A DNA stretch of 64,000 nt, from contig JANXCT010000008.1 in the NCBI GenBank assembly GCA_025059875.1, positions 1 through 64,000 of the forward strand. Direction: 5' to 3'. Made by a program: the position numbers and the translations under genes. How positions within the stretch are numbered: the first letter of the stretch is position 1; each line of letters starts with the position of its first letter. Of the stretch, positions 1-10,173 are shown one piece after another. Source of the stretch: Candidatus Kapaibacterium sp. (GTDB taxonomy: Bacteria; Bacteroidota; Ignavibacteria; Kapaibacteriales; HRBIN21). The notes beneath the pieces are model-generated. The model made no database searches. It was not told the origin of the DNA and saw only the letters and a program-made list of their open reading frames with translations.

Positions 1-2933
1 AACCCCCCTGCCACAATCCCCGACGCCGGCTCGTTCCCACCCGTAGCGTCCCTCCCAACGTTGTCAATCCGGTTCCCCCGAATCTCCGTCCCCTCCTCAT
101 ACCCTACCACTATCCCCGCTCCCCGCACGTTCGTGATCAAGTTCCCCACAATCCGGTTCCCAACGTTGTAGTACCGCCGCACCTTCGCCGGTCCTGCCTC
201 CTTCAACGGACCTAACCCCAGCGACACAACCCCATACCCAAACCCCTCGATCTCGTTGCCCTCAACCACGTTCCCCGAACACAACACCGTGTCCAATACA
301 TCCACCCCCTGAAATGCCGACAACCGCCAGTTCCGGATCACTACCCCAGCCGAGTACGTCACCGGCTGCCCCCCAACAATCCGCACATCCGGCTCCCACT
401 CAAACTGCCCCAACGCCGCATTGTACCTCACCCGCGGCAACGACGTCGCATAACTGGCCGACGTCGTCGGTGCATTCCCTATCAGACAGTTCTTCACCTG
501 CACATTGTGCACCCCTCGCCCTAAGTAGAACACCGCCCGCCGCGGCTGCGTCACCGGCGCCTCTAACTCAAACTTCAACGACTTCTGCGAACCACCGTCA
601 AAAATGATGTACCCAGAAAAGTTGGCGTACCGCGGCTCAGGGAAGTCACGGACTACTGCAAACGGATTGCCTGTCTGCAGGCTCTGCTCCATCATGATCC
701 CCACCCCCATACCGGACTTCAGCCGGATGGTAACACTGCCGCGCTGCAGCGCCCGCTGCCCGTACGCACGGAAGGTCACCGTGTTCTGGGCATTCACCCC
801 TAGGATCGCCGAACGTAGCTCAATTGCAGGTGCACTCACGTTGACATCTCCGACCTCATAGTAGGCATCGGTCAACTCAAAGATTACTGGACCACCAACA
901 CCCCGCTGGTAGAGCGCGTTGATAGCATCTTGTATCGTGTTGAAATTCCGTGGACTACCCGCAAAAAGCGTCCCAATCGTGTACGTCCCAGATAGAGGCC
1001 CCTGTACACTGAAGATCGCATGCGCCGTGTCGTTCAGCCGCACTGGGTCCTGTGGATGGTAGATGATGATCGTTGCCCGATAATCGCCTGTTGGAAGTGT
1101 CACAGCGTTGAAGGTATAGGGTACCTGGTTTGGAAACGTTGCTGGGATATCGGGCACATACGCTGACTGGCTGGCAACAACCTGCCCATCGGAGAGCCGT
1201 GTGATGATGAGTTGGACCGGCACGTTGCTCATGTCGGTCAACCCATTGTTCTGGAAGACCCCGATCGGGCGAAACGGACGCCCACCGTAGATGACACTCC
1301 CACTCGTCGGATAGGCTACGGCCACTGATGCCAGCTCAATGTCGTACTGAATCCGGAAGATCCACTCCGGAGCTCCTGCCCGCGGTACACAGTCATTGTA
1401 CGCCTGTTGATCTTGAGCGTTCAGCAAGGTACCACAGAGTCGAAGCTTGTAGTCGCCGACTTCCATTGTGTTGAATGGCTTGAAGCGAATCGTAGCCGTC
1501 TGTCCTGTCTGCAGCCCCGGTGTCTGCTGCCAAATGACAGTATCGCGGTAGACTACACTATTATCCGAAGCACGCCGTATCTCAGCGATCGCTCGGAAGG
1601 CAGTGATCTCGTCTAAGCCAACGTTCTTGTAAATTCCTTCTACTGGAGTGTTGACTCCTTGCGGGTACTGCGTATACGACGGTGGACGGTACGGAACCGG
1701 CATAGTGATAGCCTCTGCTGCCAGGTCATTGTTGTAAGCGACGACGAACTCCTTCTCCCAAATCGGCTCCTGGACATAGCCAGTTGTGAGATTTCGGTAC
1801 GATGCCTGGAGGCGATAGGTCCCTCCGAGCGCGTTGTTAGAGGCCAACGCTAGAGAACCGTTCGGCCCAGCGTACGGTCCTTTCGCGCTCGTGATGGGCA
1901 GCGTCACTAGTCCTGTAGTGCCAGCGGTGACGTCCAAGATCGTATCGTTCGGATTCCCCCCATCGGTAGCGATGTAGACCGGATTGGTGCTCGGGAGTGG
2001 ACCAATGATCCGATATGTCAATCGCAGCTGATGTCCGGTTGCCTGGCGGAAGGTGAGCGAAGGACGAGGGCGCTCTGGCGCTGAACCATCGTAGTTCCAG
2101 GTTGCCCGTAGGATATCCCCCTGGTTCGGGAACGAGGCCTCGATCCCTAACAGCAATGTCATGCGCATATTCGGGCAACCGTAGTAGTCGTAAGGCCAGG
2201 CACTGGAGGTCGTGTAGTCGTACTCTGTCCCAGAGTAGCAGTATGAATACCAGTAAAACAAGCCCAGCACCGTGTTGCGAGTGTTCCGCTCCGACGGTGT
2301 TGCTTCATAGATATACGTGCTTCGCCACAGCCCATACCCCCTGAGGTAGTCAGGGTACGAGGTAGGACAATTCTGGCTACAAGGATTCACAAACTCTATG
2401 ATCACCACCAGGTTGCCTCCGGTGTAGACGTAACCAGGGTTGAGCGTGAACCCATCCCACTGTCCTGCAGGGATGGTCTGAGTGAATGCTTTCCCCTCAA
2501 AAACGAGCTGGATGTTCTGCAAGCTCGTTGGAGCTGAACCGCTGATGAGCTGCTGGTAGGTTATCGCCGTGTATGGGAAGTTGGGTTGTGGAGAGATCGC
2601 CATGTAGACCCTGAACTGCTGGCCCCTATCGGTGAACTGACACAAAGTACCCTGTCCATACCACGGGTCTCCGTGAGCCTGGAATTCTATCCGGCTGATG
2701 AGCCCTGGGACCCCACCTGCCTGCTGAATGAACCACCCAGAATAGAGTAACGCCACATACTGTTTGCGCGGGTAGACGTAGTAGTCACCATAGCAATACT
2801 GGCTGTAGGGTGTATAGGGAATGTAACTACTGCTATTCGGATTCCCGATGACGACCTGGAGCTGCGCCTGCGTGGACGTGACTGTCACACCGAGGACGGC
2901 AAGGGAGGCGAGAAGTAGAGGGAAGCGTGCCAT
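1..2933 (-). CDS. large secreted beta-helix protein, T9SS-cargo-like (partial, C-terminus off window)
   Basis: An open frame runs from an ATG at 2933 to the left edge without a stop, giving at least 977 residues. GGAGG lies 7-8 bases before the ATG. The start MARFPLLLASLAVLGV is a signal peptide ending near TQAQ, so the protein is exported. Residues about 20-600 are Tyr/Gly-rich and beta-rich, with CARDB-like adhesion segments (for example GDYRATIIIYHPQDPV). A linker of the form GTYTIGTLFAGSPRNFNTIQDA introduces a right-handed beta-helix, with repeats such as GNEIEGFGYGVVSLG and GNRIVGNLITNVRGAGIVVG. This build is typical of T9SS cargo in this lineage; the sorting tail would lie beyond the edge. 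Exact function is unknown. Transcribed alone, away from valS. Confidence 0.8.
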   Translation of the reverse strand, partial: MARFPLLLASLAVLGVTVTSTQAQLQVVIGNPNSSSYIPYTPYSQYCYGDYYVYPRKQYVALLYSGWFIQQAGGVPGLISRIEFQAHGDPWYGQGTLCQFTDRGQQFRVYMAISPQPNFPYTAITYQQLISGSAPTSLQNIQLVFEGKAFTQTIPAGQWDGFTLNPGYVYTGGNLVVIIEFVNPCSQNCPTSYPDYLRGYGLWRSTYIYEATPSERNTRNTVLGLFYWYSYCYSGTEYDYTTSSAWPYDYYGCPNMRMTLLLGIEASFPNQGDILRATWNYDGSAPERPRPSLTFRQATGHQLRLTYRIIGPLPSTNPVYIATDGGNPNDTILDVTAGTTGLVTLPITSAKGPYAGPNGSLALASNNALGGTYRLQASYRNLTTGYVQEPIWEKEFVVAYNNDLAAEAITMPVPYRPPSYTQYPQGVNTPVEGIYKNVGLDEITAFRAIAEIRRASDNSVVYRDTVIWQQTPGLQTGQTATIRFKPFNTMEVGDYKLRLCGTLLNAQDQQAYNDCVPRAGAPEWIFRIQYDIELASVAVAYPTSGSVIYGGRPFRPIGVFQNNGLTDMSNVPVQLIITRLSDGQVVASQSAYVPDIPATFPNQVPYTFNAVTLPTGDYRATIIIYHPQDPVRLNDTAHAIFSVQGPLSGTYTIGTLFAGSPRNFNTIQDAINALYQRGVGGPVIFELTDAYYEVGDVNVSAPAIELRSAILGVNAQNTVTFRAYGQRALQRGSVTIRLKSGMGVGIMMEQSLQTGNPFAVVRDFPEPRYANFSGYIIFDGGSQKSLKFELEAPVTQPRRAVFYLGRGVHNVQVKNCLIGNAPTTSASYATSLPRVRYNAALGQFEWEPDVRIVGGQPVTYSAGVVIRNWRLSAFQGVDVLDTVLCSGNVVEGNEIEGFGYGVVSLGLGPLKEAGPAKVRRYYNVGNRIVGNLITNVRGAGIVVGYEEGTEIRGNRIDNVGRDATGGNEPASGIVAGG

Positions 2934-3001
2934 GGTATGACCTCCATGTAAGATGCTATGGAACATGCTAATTGTTCTCTTTGTTCTCTCTCTTTCAAAC
3001 A

Positions 3002-3039
3002 CCTTATCGCGCCCACAAGTTCTGGGCTTTGCGATAAGG
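3002..3039 (-). repeat. strong hairpin in the 5' leader of the secreted beta-helix gene
   Basis: CCTTATCGC (3002-3010) pairs perfectly with GCGATAAGG (3031-3039), and inside it GCCCA (3011-3015) pairs with TGGGC (3023-3027). It lies between a promoter-like element at 3055-3062 and the start codon at 2933, so it would fold in the mRNA leader. No T-run follows, so a plain terminator is less likely. It could stabilise the message or regulate its translation. Confidence 0.5.
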
Positions 3040-3054
3040 CCACCCTCTGCTGCA

Positions 3055-3062
3055 CAAATATA
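3055..3062 (-). promoter_or_regulatory. candidate Bacteroidota-type -7 element (TATATTTG)
   Basis: On the minus strand the sequence reads TATGTTTGTATATTTGTG; both TATGTTTG and TATATTTG fit TAnnTTTG. A TTTG further upstream (about 3075) could serve as the distal element, although spacing to the nearer copy is short. Transcription would start near 3048, giving a leader of about 115 nt that contains the hairpin. Confidence 0.4.
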
Positions 3063-3126
3063 CAAACATACTCCCAAACCACTACGATGCCATAGAGGGG
3101 CGATTCCCCCGCTCTGCTCCGCTGTG

Positions 3127-3134
3127 TAACTTTG
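3127..3134 (+). promoter_or_regulatory. candidate -7 element (TAACTTTG) for valS
   Basis: TAACTTTG matches TAnnTTTG and lies 30 bases upstream of the valS ATG. No good distal TTTG is visible at the usual spacing, so this rests on the -7 match and position. Confidence 0.35.
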
Positions 3135-3164
3135 TGTTGCCGAGGCTAACCTTAGGCTGCTAGC

Positions 3165-5882
3165 ATGAGCGGAGAGCACTTCCCCACAGCGTATACCCCA
3201 AACCAGGCGGAGCGTCGTTGGTATGCAGAATGGCTCCGCTACGACCTCTTCCGAGCAGACCCAAACTCCAGACGCCCCCCGTACAGCATCCTAATGCCAC
3301 CACCGAACGTGACCGGGATGCTCCACTTCGGGCATGTGCTCAACATCACTCTGCAGGATATCTACATCCGCTGGCATCGGATGTTAGGCTACGAGGTCTG
3401 CTGGTTCCCGGGGCTGGACCATGCTGGGATTGCTACTCAGGTCAAGGTCGAGCAGCAATTGGCTGCCGAAGGCTTGACTCGGCAGCAGCTCGGGCGCGAG
3501 CGCTTCGTCGAACGTGTCTGGCAGTGGAAGGAACGCTATGGCGGGATCATCCTAGAGCAGATGCGGGCTTTGGGAATTTCGTGCGATTGGAGCCGAACCC
3601 TGTTCACGATGGATGAAAGTGCCTCCAACGCCGTCCGCGAGGTCTTCATCCGGCTCTACGATGAGGGCCTCATCTACCGTGGGAAGCGCATCATCAATTG
3701 GTCTCCGCGACTGCAATCGGCGCTCTCGGACGAGGAGGTTGTCTACCGCCCCGTGACGGAGGAGCTGTTGGTGCTCCGCTACGAGCTGGAGGACGGGAGT
3801 GGCTCCATCCCCGTAGCTACCGTGCGCCCAGAGACCATCTTCGCCGACGTTGCCGTAGCGATTCACCCAGAAGATGAACGGTACAAGGCATACGTCGGAC
3901 GGCGCGTGCGTGTGCCGCTCACCGATCGCTTGGTACCCGTCATCGAAGACGAAGCCGTGGATCCGACCTTTGGGACTGGCGCCTTGAAGGTCACCCCGGC
4001 TCATGACCCACTGGACTTCGAGATTGGACAGCGCCACGGGCTCCCGCTGTTAGTGTGTCTAACCCCAGAGGGTGTGCTCAACGAGCTGGCTGGCCCCTTT
4101 GCAGGGCTAGAGCGCTTCGAAGCCCGTCGCCGCGTCACCGAACGCCTGCGAGAGCTGGGTCTACTGGAGCGCAGTGAGCCCTACACACACAACGTTGGCT
4201 TCTCCGAGCGGAGCGGCGAACCCGTGGAGCCGTACATCAGCGACCAGTGGTTTGTACGGATGAAGCCCTTGGCAGAGCCAGCTCTACAAGCCGTGCTAGA
4301 TGGGCACATCCGGTTTCACCCCGAACACTGGGTTAAGACCTACGAGCACTGGATGCGCAATGTGCGGGATTGGTGCATCTCGCGCCAGCTCTGGTGGGGG
4401 CACCGAATCCCCGTGTACTACGCTCCAGATGGCCGCTACACGGCCGCCCGGTCACCCGAAGAGGCCCGCCAACGACTGGGACTTCCCCCAGACGTCCCCC
4501 TTGAGCAAGACCCAGACGTTCTGGACACCTGGTTCTCCTCGTGGCTCTGGCCGCTGACCACGATGCGCTGGCTTGCCGACGGAAAGACTGAAGAGACCAC
4601 TGACCTTAAGGTCTTCCTGCCCACCAACCTCCTGGTCACTGCCCCGGAGATCATCTTCTTCTGGGTCGCCCGAATGATCATGGCGACGCTGAAGTTCCGC
4701 GGCACTATCCCCTTCCGCGATGTCTACTTCACGAGCGTCATCCGGGACAGCTACGGGCGCAAGCTCTCGAAATCGCTTGGGAACTCCCCTGACCCGCTGC
4801 CAATCATCGCCAAGTACGGCGCCGACGCAGTGCGGTTCACCATGATCTACCTTGCCCCACTGGGGCAGGATGTGCGCATGAAGATCGACGAGCGCGCTCA
4901 GGACATCCCCTCGATGGAAATTGGGCGGAACTTCGCCAACAAGCTGTGGAACGCTGGCCGCTTCCTATGGCTCAAGCGCCAGCAGTACGGGTTCTCGGAC
5001 ACCGCGCTGCTAGAATCTGAGCTCACCCTCCCAGAGCGCTGGATTCGTTCCCGATTTGCCGCAACGGTCCAAGCAACCGATTCAGCGCTCCGAGAGTACC
5101 GCGTCCACGAATACGCCCGCCTGCTGTACGACTTCGTCTGGAGCGACTTCTGCGACTGGTACATAGAGGCCCTCAAGCTGCTACTCCAGCGCTCAACTCC
5201 GCAAGAAGCAGCACGTAGGTGCCGTTTTGCGCTAAACCTCTACGAAGGTATCCTCCGGCTGCTGCACCCAGTTATGCCCTTCGTCACGGAGGAGCTCTGG
5301 CACCTCCTCTGGGAGCGCAGAGAAGGGGAGTTCCTCTGCACCGCGGCAGCCGCATCGGCACCACTGGAATGGTACTCGGCCGAAACTGAGGAAGCCTTCT
5401 CGCTCCTCCAGGCACTCATTGAAGAGGCACGGCGGCTGCGGGCCATCTTGGGTCTGCCACCGCAGGAGCGTCCACCCCTCCTCATTCGTCCCGCCGATGA
5501 CGGAACTTTGGCGATCGTCCGAGAGCACCTCTGGCTACTAGATGCTTTGGTACCCTGCCAAGCTCGGGTGGGAACTGACCACAGCACCGTAGACAAGGCG
5601 ATCAGCGGTGTTGTACGCGGGACGGAAGTCGTGCTGCCCATCAGCGCCGATCACGATCTCTCGGCGGAACTGGAGCGTCTCCACCGAGAGATAGCCCGTC
5701 TGGAGCGCTTGCTGGAGGAGAACCAGGCTAAGCTCCGCAACGAGGCCTTCCTCCAGCGAGCGCCTCAGCACATTATTGAACGGGAGCGTGAAAAGGAACA
5801 GAGCTTTTCGCAGTCGCTCAGTAGGCTGCGGGAGCGGCTGCAGCTTCTTGAGAGCCTGACCTCGGGAGGTGGAGATGCGTGA
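3165..5882 (+). CDS. valS: valyl-tRNA synthetase
   Basis: Charges tRNA-Val with valine in the cytoplasm. The 905-residue length fits the family. The class I HIGH signature is HFGH at residues 54-57, within [16 protein letters not shown]. The KMSKS loop is KLSKS near residue 533 ([10 protein letters not shown]). The editing domain lies between (about 190-350), the anticodon-binding domain follows at about 610-750, and the C-terminal arm is the expected coiled coil ([20 protein letters not shown]). The ATG at 3165 is preceded by only a weak ribosome site. The 3' end overlaps the thiolase start by 8 bases. Confidence 0.97.
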   Translation: MSGEHFPTAYTPNQAERRWYAEWLRYDLFRADPNSRRPPYSILMPPPNVTGMLHFGHVLNITLQDIYIRWHRMLGYEVCWFPGLDHAGIATQVKVEQQLAAEGLTRQQLGRERFVERVWQWKERYGGIILEQMRALGISCDWSRTLFTMDESASNAVREVFIRLYDEGLIYRGKRIINWSPRLQSALSDEEVVYRPVTEELLVLRYELEDGSGSIPVATVRPETIFADVAVAIHPEDERYKAYVGRRVRVPLTDRLVPVIEDEAVDPTFGTGALKVTPAHDPLDFEIGQRHGLPLLVCLTPEGVLNELAGPFAGLERFEARRRVTERLRELGLLERSEPYTHNVGFSERSGEPVEPYISDQWFVRMKPLAEPALQAVLDGHIRFHPEHWVKTYEHWMRNVRDWCISRQLWWGHRIPVYYAPDGRYTAARSPEEARQRLGLPPDVPLEQDPDVLDTWFSSWLWPLTTMRWLADGKTEETTDLKVFLPTNLLVTAPEIIFFWVARMIMATLKFRGTIPFRDVYFTSVIRDSYGRKLSKSLGNSPDPLPIIAKYGADAVRFTMIYLAPLGQDVRMKIDERAQDIPSMEIGRNFANKLWNAGRFLWLKRQQYGFSDTALLESELTLPERWIRSRFAATVQATDSALREYRVHEYARLLYDFVWSDFCDWYIEALKLLLQRSTPQEAARRCRFALNLYEGILRLLHPVMPFVTEELWHLLWERREGEFLCTAAAASAPLEWYSAETEEAFSLLQALIEEARRLRAILGLPPQERPPLLIRPADDGTLAIVREHLWLLDALVPCQARVGTDHSTVDKAISGVVRGTEVVLPISADHDLSAELERLHREIARLERLLEENQAKLRNEAFLQRAPQHIIEREREKEQSFSQSLSRLRERLQLLESLTSGGGDA

Positions 5883-7077
5883 CGCTTTGATTGTCGACTA
5901 CGTACGCACCCCCATTGGCAAGTACGGTGGGGCACTCAGCAGCGTGCGCCCCGACGACATGGCGGCTTTGGTGATTGCTGAGCTGGTACGCCGCACAGGA
6001 GTCCCGCCAGAGGCAATCGATGATGTCATCTTCGGCTGTGCGAACCAGGCGGGCGAAGACAACCGCAACGTAGCCCGCATGGCACTCCTCCTGGCAGGTC
6101 TCCCCCACACGGTGCCGGGTGTGACGGTCAACCGGCTTTGTGCTTCCGGGCTGGAGGCAGTTATCCAAGGCCTGCGCGCAATTCGGCTCGGAGAAGCAGA
6201 GCTCATCATTGCCGGGGGAGTGGAGTCCATGTCCCGTGCGCCGTACGTGTTGGCCAAGAACGTCTCGGGCAAAGCCCAGTACGGGAACCTCATTGCCTAC
6301 GACACTGCCCTCGGTTGGCGCTTCCCCAACCCGCGTATGGAACGGATGTTTCCGCTGGAGTCGATGGGCGAAACGGCAGAGAATCTGGCCGAGCGGTACC
6401 ACATCAGCCGTGAAGAGCAGGACCTCTACGCCTTGCAGTCCCACCGACGCGCCGTCGCTGCTCAAGAGGCCTGCATCTTCGCGGAAGAGATTGTGCCAGT
6501 GCCCGTCGAACGGGGCAAAGGGGAGACGGTCCTCGTCGATCGCGACGAGGGCCCGCGGCCTGACACGTCGTTGGAGAAGCTGTCAGCACTCCCGCCCGTC
6601 TTCCGCACTGGTGGGACGGTTACGGCTGGCAACTCTTCTTCTCTCAACGACGGCGCTGCCGCTCTCCTCCTAGCAAGCGAAGCGGCGCTCCAGCGCTATG
6701 GCCTCCGCCCTCTGGCTCGCTACGTCAGCTCTGGTGCTGCCGGGGTAGACCCGCGGTACATGGGCATTGGGCCCGTGCCGGCGACGAAGAAAGCTTTGCA
6801 GCGTGCTGGGCTCTCGCTGGAGGACATAGACCTGGTGGAGCTCAACGAAGCCTTCGCTGCCCAGGTCCTAGCGTGCCTCCGGGAGATGCCGATAGACCCA
6901 GAACGGCTCAACATCTACGGCGGAGCTATCGCGTTGGGGCATCCCCTAGGGATGAGCGGTGCCCGGCTGGCTGGGACGCTGGTACGCTCGCTGCACCGAC
7001 GGAACGCTCGCTACGGATTGGCGACCCTCTGCGTCGGAGTCGGCCAAGGATTGGCCTTGATCGTTGAACGGGTCTGA
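5875..7077 (+). CDS. thiolase (acetyl-CoA C-acyltransferase family)
   Basis: A 400-residue type II thiolase: condensation of two acetyl-CoA or thiolytic cleavage of 3-ketoacyl-CoA. The nucleophile is Cys89 in LCASGLEAV; the second motif is [10 protein letters not shown] near residue 357 and the C-terminal acid/base Cys is in LCVGVGQG. The ATG at 5875 is preferred because GGAGG lies 5 bases before it; a GTG at 5869 is also in frame. It starts inside the last codons of valS, so the two are coupled. Thiolases are hard to assign by sequence: it could serve beta-oxidation, ketone or aromatic (3-oxoadipyl-CoA) degradation; no pathway partner is adjacent. Its last 132 bases overlap rnz on the other strand. 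Confidence 0.9.
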   Translation: MRDALIVDYVRTPIGKYGGALSSVRPDDMAALVIAELVRRTGVPPEAIDDVIFGCANQAGEDNRNVARMALLLAGLPHTVPGVTVNRLCASGLEAVIQGLRAIRLGEAELIIAGGVESMSRAPYVLAKNVSGKAQYGNLIAYDTALGWRFPNPRMERMFPLESMGETAENLAERYHISREEQDLYALQSHRRAVAAQEACIFAEEIVPVPVERGKGETVLVDRDEGPRPDTSLEKLSALPPVFRTGGTVTAGNSSSLNDGAAALLLASEAALQRYGLRPLARYVSSGAAGVDPRYMGIGPVPATKKALQRAGLSLEDIDLVELNEAFAAQVLACLREMPIDPERLNIYGGAIALGHPLGMSGARLAGTLVRSLHRRNARYGLATLCVGVGQGLALIVERV

Positions 7078-7989
7078 GCCCGTGATGGTCTCCCAGCGTA
7101 GCTCCTCCGCCAGTTCAGTGTTTGGAAAGATGGCGCATGCCTCCTGGAGCAAGGGCTCTGCTGAAGAGTAGCGTCCGCTGATGTGCACCAGGAGCAGTCG
7201 ACCAACCCCCGCAGCGGCAGCGACAGAAGCTGCCTCAGTAGCCGTGGAGTGGCAGGTCTCCTCTGCCAACTCAGCGTGGGCACCACTGAAGGTAGCCTCG
7301 TGAAGCAGGACATCGGCAGCTCGCGCCAGTTCAATGGCCTCTGGACAAGGGCGCGTATCCCCGCAGTAGACTAAGGTCGGCTGCGAACGCGGCCGAGTTA
7401 CTTGGTCTAACGTCACCCGCTTGCCCGTCGGGAGTTCAATCCACCCCTGGCGCTTGAGCTCGCCGAGGAGGGGACCCGACGCAAGCCCAAATTCAGCCAA
7501 ACGTTGGGGATCAAAGGCCGGTGGACGCCGCTCCTGAAGCCGGAAGCCGAAGGAAGGGATCGAGTGGCGTAATGGCACACAGTGCAGACTCCACCTAGAT
7601 GCGACGGCTATCTCCCCTCGGAAGTCCGGCGGGAGTTCTTGCACGTGGAGCTCAAACGGCAGCGTCACGTCCGTCCAACGTAGCGTGCTCTCCACAAGCT
7701 CCCGCAGGCCCTGTGGACCGATGAGATGGAGCGGGGCCTCCCGACGGTCAGAAGCCATACTCGCCAACAGCGGGACGAGCCCCAAAACGTGGTCACCATG
7801 CAAGTGCGTGATGGCAATGTACTGGATCTTGCCGCGGCTGACCCCCGCACGGATGAGCTGCCGCTGTGTCCCTTCACCACAGTCGAACAGGAAGACCGCC
7901 TCTTCAATCCGCGCGACCACAGCCGTGGGCATCCGCCGGAGTGTTGGAGCCCCACCGGCCCCTGTTCCCAAGACGCAGAAGCGTATCAT
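6946..7989 (-). CDS. rnz: ribonuclease Z (tRNA 3' processing)
   Basis: Metallo-beta-lactamase-fold endonuclease that trims tRNA precursor 3' ends. HLHGDH at residues 62-67 is the zinc-binding motif, with [11 protein letters not shown] just before it, and HISGRYS near the C-terminus is the RNase Z signature. The start ATG overlaps the rny stop (ATGA), so rny and rnz are coupled. At 347 residues it is about 35 longer than usual: the family normally ends soon after an [10 protein letters not shown]-like motif, and here the frame continues antisense into the thiolase gene. Confidence 0.93.
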   Translation of the reverse strand: MIRFCVLGTGAGGAPTLRRMPTAVVARIEEAVFLFDCGEGTQRQLIRAGVSRGKIQYIAITHLHGDHVLGLVPLLASMASDRREAPLHLIGPQGLRELVESTLRWTDVTLPFELHVQELPPDFRGEIAVASRWSLHCVPLRHSIPSFGFRLQERRPPAFDPQRLAEFGLASGPLLGELKRQGWIELPTGKRVTLDQVTRPRSQPTLVYCGDTRPCPEAIELARAADVLLHEATFSGAHAELAEETCHSTATEAASVAAAAGVGRLLLVHISGRYSSAEPLLQEACAIFPNTELAEELRWETITGSDPFNDQGQSLADSDAEGRQSVASVPSVQRAYQRPSQPGTAHP

Positions 7990-9545
7990 CGAGCAACGGC
8001 GGTCTTTCGGACCTCACGAATGACAGTGACCTTGACCTGTCCGGGGTACTGCATCTCCGTCTCGATACGTGCAGCCAGTTGCCGGGCAAGTTCCTCAGCG
8101 CTCTGGTCGTCGATGCGCTCCGGCTCCACGATGACCCGAATCTCACGGCCTGCTTGGATGGCGTAGCTCTTCACCACCCCGGCGAAGCTATTTGCAAGCG
8201 ACTCCAACTGCTCCAAGCGGCGGACGTACTCTTCCAGCGTCTCCCGACGTGCACCCGGACGGGCACCGCTGACGGCATCGGCGGCTTGGACGAGTGCCGC
8301 AATTGGGCTCTCCATCGGGATATCCTCGTGATGAGCCCCCACAGCGTTACAGACGACAGGATGTTCATTGTAACGCTTCAGCAGTTCGTAGCCTACCAGG
8401 GCGTGGGGAGCATCAGCATTCTCCACGCACTTACCGACGTCGTGGAGCAAACCAGCACGCTTTGCTAGATGCGGATCCAGTCGGAGTTCGGCAGCCATGA
8501 TACCGGCCAGGCGCGCGACCTCGAGGGAGTGAGCCAACAGGTTCTGCCCATAGCTGGACCGGAAGCGCATCTTACCGATGTAGTAGAGCAGCTTCGGATG
8601 CAGATTGTGCAACCCTAGCTCAGCAGCGGCTTCTTGTCCAATCCGGGGCAGACTCTCTTCCAGCTCGCGCCGGACCTTCTCCACGACCTCTTCGATCCGG
8701 GCAGGATGGATGCGTCCATCTGCAATGAGTCGCTCCAATGCTATTCGAGCTACCTCGCGCCGGAAGGGATCGAAGCAGGACAGTACCACCGCCTCCGGAG
8801 TGTCGTCGATGATAAGATCCACGCCTGTAGCAGCCTCGAAAGCACGGATATTCCGTCCTTCACGGCCGATGATGCGTCCTTTCATCTCCTCGTTTGGCAG
8901 CTGCACCACCGTCACGGTCGTCTCCATACTATGGTCAGCAGCCGTGCGCTGGATAGCCTGGACGATGATGCTCTTCGCCTCGCGCTCGGCCGTCAAGCGG
9001 GCTTCCTCGCGGATCTGGCGGATATACTGAGCGGCTTCATTCCGGGCCTCGTTGAGGAGGTTCTCCATGAGGAGCTGCTTAGCCTGCTCCCGACTGATGC
9101 CGGCAATCTGCTCCAGTCGGGTTATCTGCTCCTGTACGAGCTGATGGGCTTCGTTGAGCTTCTGCTCCAACTGCTGCTGCCGCTGCGCTAGCTCCTGTTC
9201 CAACGTCTGGAAATGTCGCTCTTTGCGCTGGATGAGCTCCAGACGCTCTTGGAGTGCCTCTTCACGAGACTTCAGCTGCCGCTCGAGGGCTTGGAGCTTG
9301 TTTCGCTTGGCTGTAACTTCAGCCTCAAACTCCTGCCGTTGGCGCTGCCACTCCTCCTTGAGTTCCAGCAACTTCTCCTTCTTGAGAGCCTTCGCTTCCC
9401 GCTCAGCTTCCTCCAAGACACGGCGAGCCTGCCGCTCTGCCTCAGCTAATTTCGATGCCGCCAACCGTGAACCAATCAAGTACGCGACGACAAATCCGCC
9501 GATGAGTCCCAAGAGACTGGTGGCGAGAATCCAAAGTTCCGTCAT
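7986..9545 (-). CDS. rny: ribonuclease Y
   Basis: Membrane-anchored endoribonuclease that initiates mRNA decay. One N-terminal membrane helix (residues 4-25, ILATSLLGLIGGFVVAYLIG) is followed by a long charged coiled coil (about 30-200), a KH domain (GRIIGREGRNIRAFE, about 212-226) and an HD hydrolase domain (AHSLEVARLAG, then LLHDVGK). The ATG at 9545 gives 519 residues, the usual length; a GTG at 9608 would add 21 residues before the anchor and is less likely. Coupled to rnz downstream. About 280 bases separate it from zapA, enough for a separate RNA. Confidence 0.95.
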   Translation of the reverse strand: MTELWILATSLLGLIGGFVVAYLIGSRLAASKLAEAERQARRVLEEAEREAKALKKEKLLELKEEWQRQRQEFEAEVTAKRNKLQALERQLKSREEALQERLELIQRKERHFQTLEQELAQRQQQLEQKLNEAHQLVQEQITRLEQIAGISREQAKQLLMENLLNEARNEAAQYIRQIREEARLTAEREAKSIIVQAIQRTAADHSMETTVTVVQLPNEEMKGRIIGREGRNIRAFEAATGVDLIIDDTPEAVVLSCFDPFRREVARIALERLIADGRIHPARIEEVVEKVRRELEESLPRIGQEAAAELGLHNLHPKLLYYIGKMRFRSSYGQNLLAHSLEVARLAGIMAAELRLDPHLAKRAGLLHDVGKCVENADAPHALVGYELLKRYNEHPVVCNAVGAHHEDIPMESPIAALVQAADAVSGARPGARRETLEEYVRRLEQLESLANSFAGVVKSYAIQAGREIRVIVEPERIDDQSAEELARQLAARIETEMQYPGQVKVTVIREVRKTAVAR

Positions 9546-9639
9546 CGTTCCGCTGCTGCCTGTACGACATGTCCAAACAAAAGCGCCGCACCCAACTCGT
9601 AAGGTCACCGGGAGCTGAAGCGGTCCTGCATCGTACGGT

Positions 9640-9739
9640 GGGAGATAGCCTACCTACGTTTGGCTTCCTCCGAGCCACCAACGGCTCCTACCGCTAACGG
9701 TAGGCGAGGCCTGCCATTCGCAGGCAGAGTCCGTCTCCC
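9640..9739 (-). ncRNA. structured RNA in the zapA-rny gap, candidate 6S RNA
   Basis: On the minus strand, GGGAGA (9739-9734) can close with TCTCCC (9645-9640) around a run of hairpins: CTGCC/GGCAG (9727-9711), the perfect CCTACCG-TTAG-CGGTAGG (9704-9687) and GAGCC/GGCTC (9687-9672). The 3' part contains CGTTGGTGGCTCGG followed by GGAAGCCAAA, which resembles the terminal stem and 3' bubble of enterobacterial 6S RNA. ssrS lies next to zapA in Escherichia coli. The core is shorter than full 6S (about 180 nt), so ends are undefined. The fold and zapA linkage support an RNA; identity is an inference. Confidence 0.35.
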
Positions 9740-9823
9740 TTCTGCTCTTCAGTCTGCCGTTCGCTCACCGGACACGGCTGAGCACGAGCGGGTGCGGCGC
9801 CGTCTGCTTGTAAGAGTATGCTG

Positions 9824-10141
9824 TCAAAGAGCGATATCCGGATGCTCCGGGCTGACTCCAAGGGACGCCAAAACGTTGTCGGCGTAAGCAATCATACGTT
9901 CGACATTCTCCAGCGTATAGCGGAGGTCAGCCTCATGGCGAGAACGGACCTCATGGTACCGTTCCGCCAAGTTGAGCGCCACGAGTATCGCCATTGTCGT
10001 CGTTGATTGCTCCGGCACCTGTGCTTGGAGTTGCTGCCACTGCCCGTCAACTTCGCGGGCAGACTGTAGCAGCTTTCGCTCGTCCTCCCCACGGAGGACA
10101 TACTCGCGCCCGGCAATGGTGACGCGAACGGTGTGTTCCAT
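9824..10141 (-). CDS. zapA: cell division protein ZapA
   Basis: Small FtsZ-ring-associated protein of 105 residues. The N-terminus MEHTVRVTIAGREYVLRG is the ZapA beta-strand region, followed by the dimerising helix with MAILVALNLAERYHE. GGGAG lies 4 bases before the ATG at 10141, so this start is preferred over the in-frame ATG at 10171. It follows the coiled-coil gene by 32 bases and belongs to the pheT operon, a common arrangement in this phylum. Confidence 0.88.
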   Translation of the reverse strand: MEHTVRVTIAGREYVLRGEDERKLLQSAREVDGQWQQLQAQVPEQSTTTMAILVALNLAERYHEVRSRHEADLRYTLENVERMIAYADNVLASLGVSPEHPDIAL

Positions 10142-10173
10142 ACTGCTCCCGGTCTCGCTCTCACCGAACAAAA

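Noticed and set aside
9640-9739. SRP 4.5S RNA
   Set aside because: GGAGGAAGCC resembles part of the SRP tip, but the paired GGTCAGG/AGCAG loop is missing.
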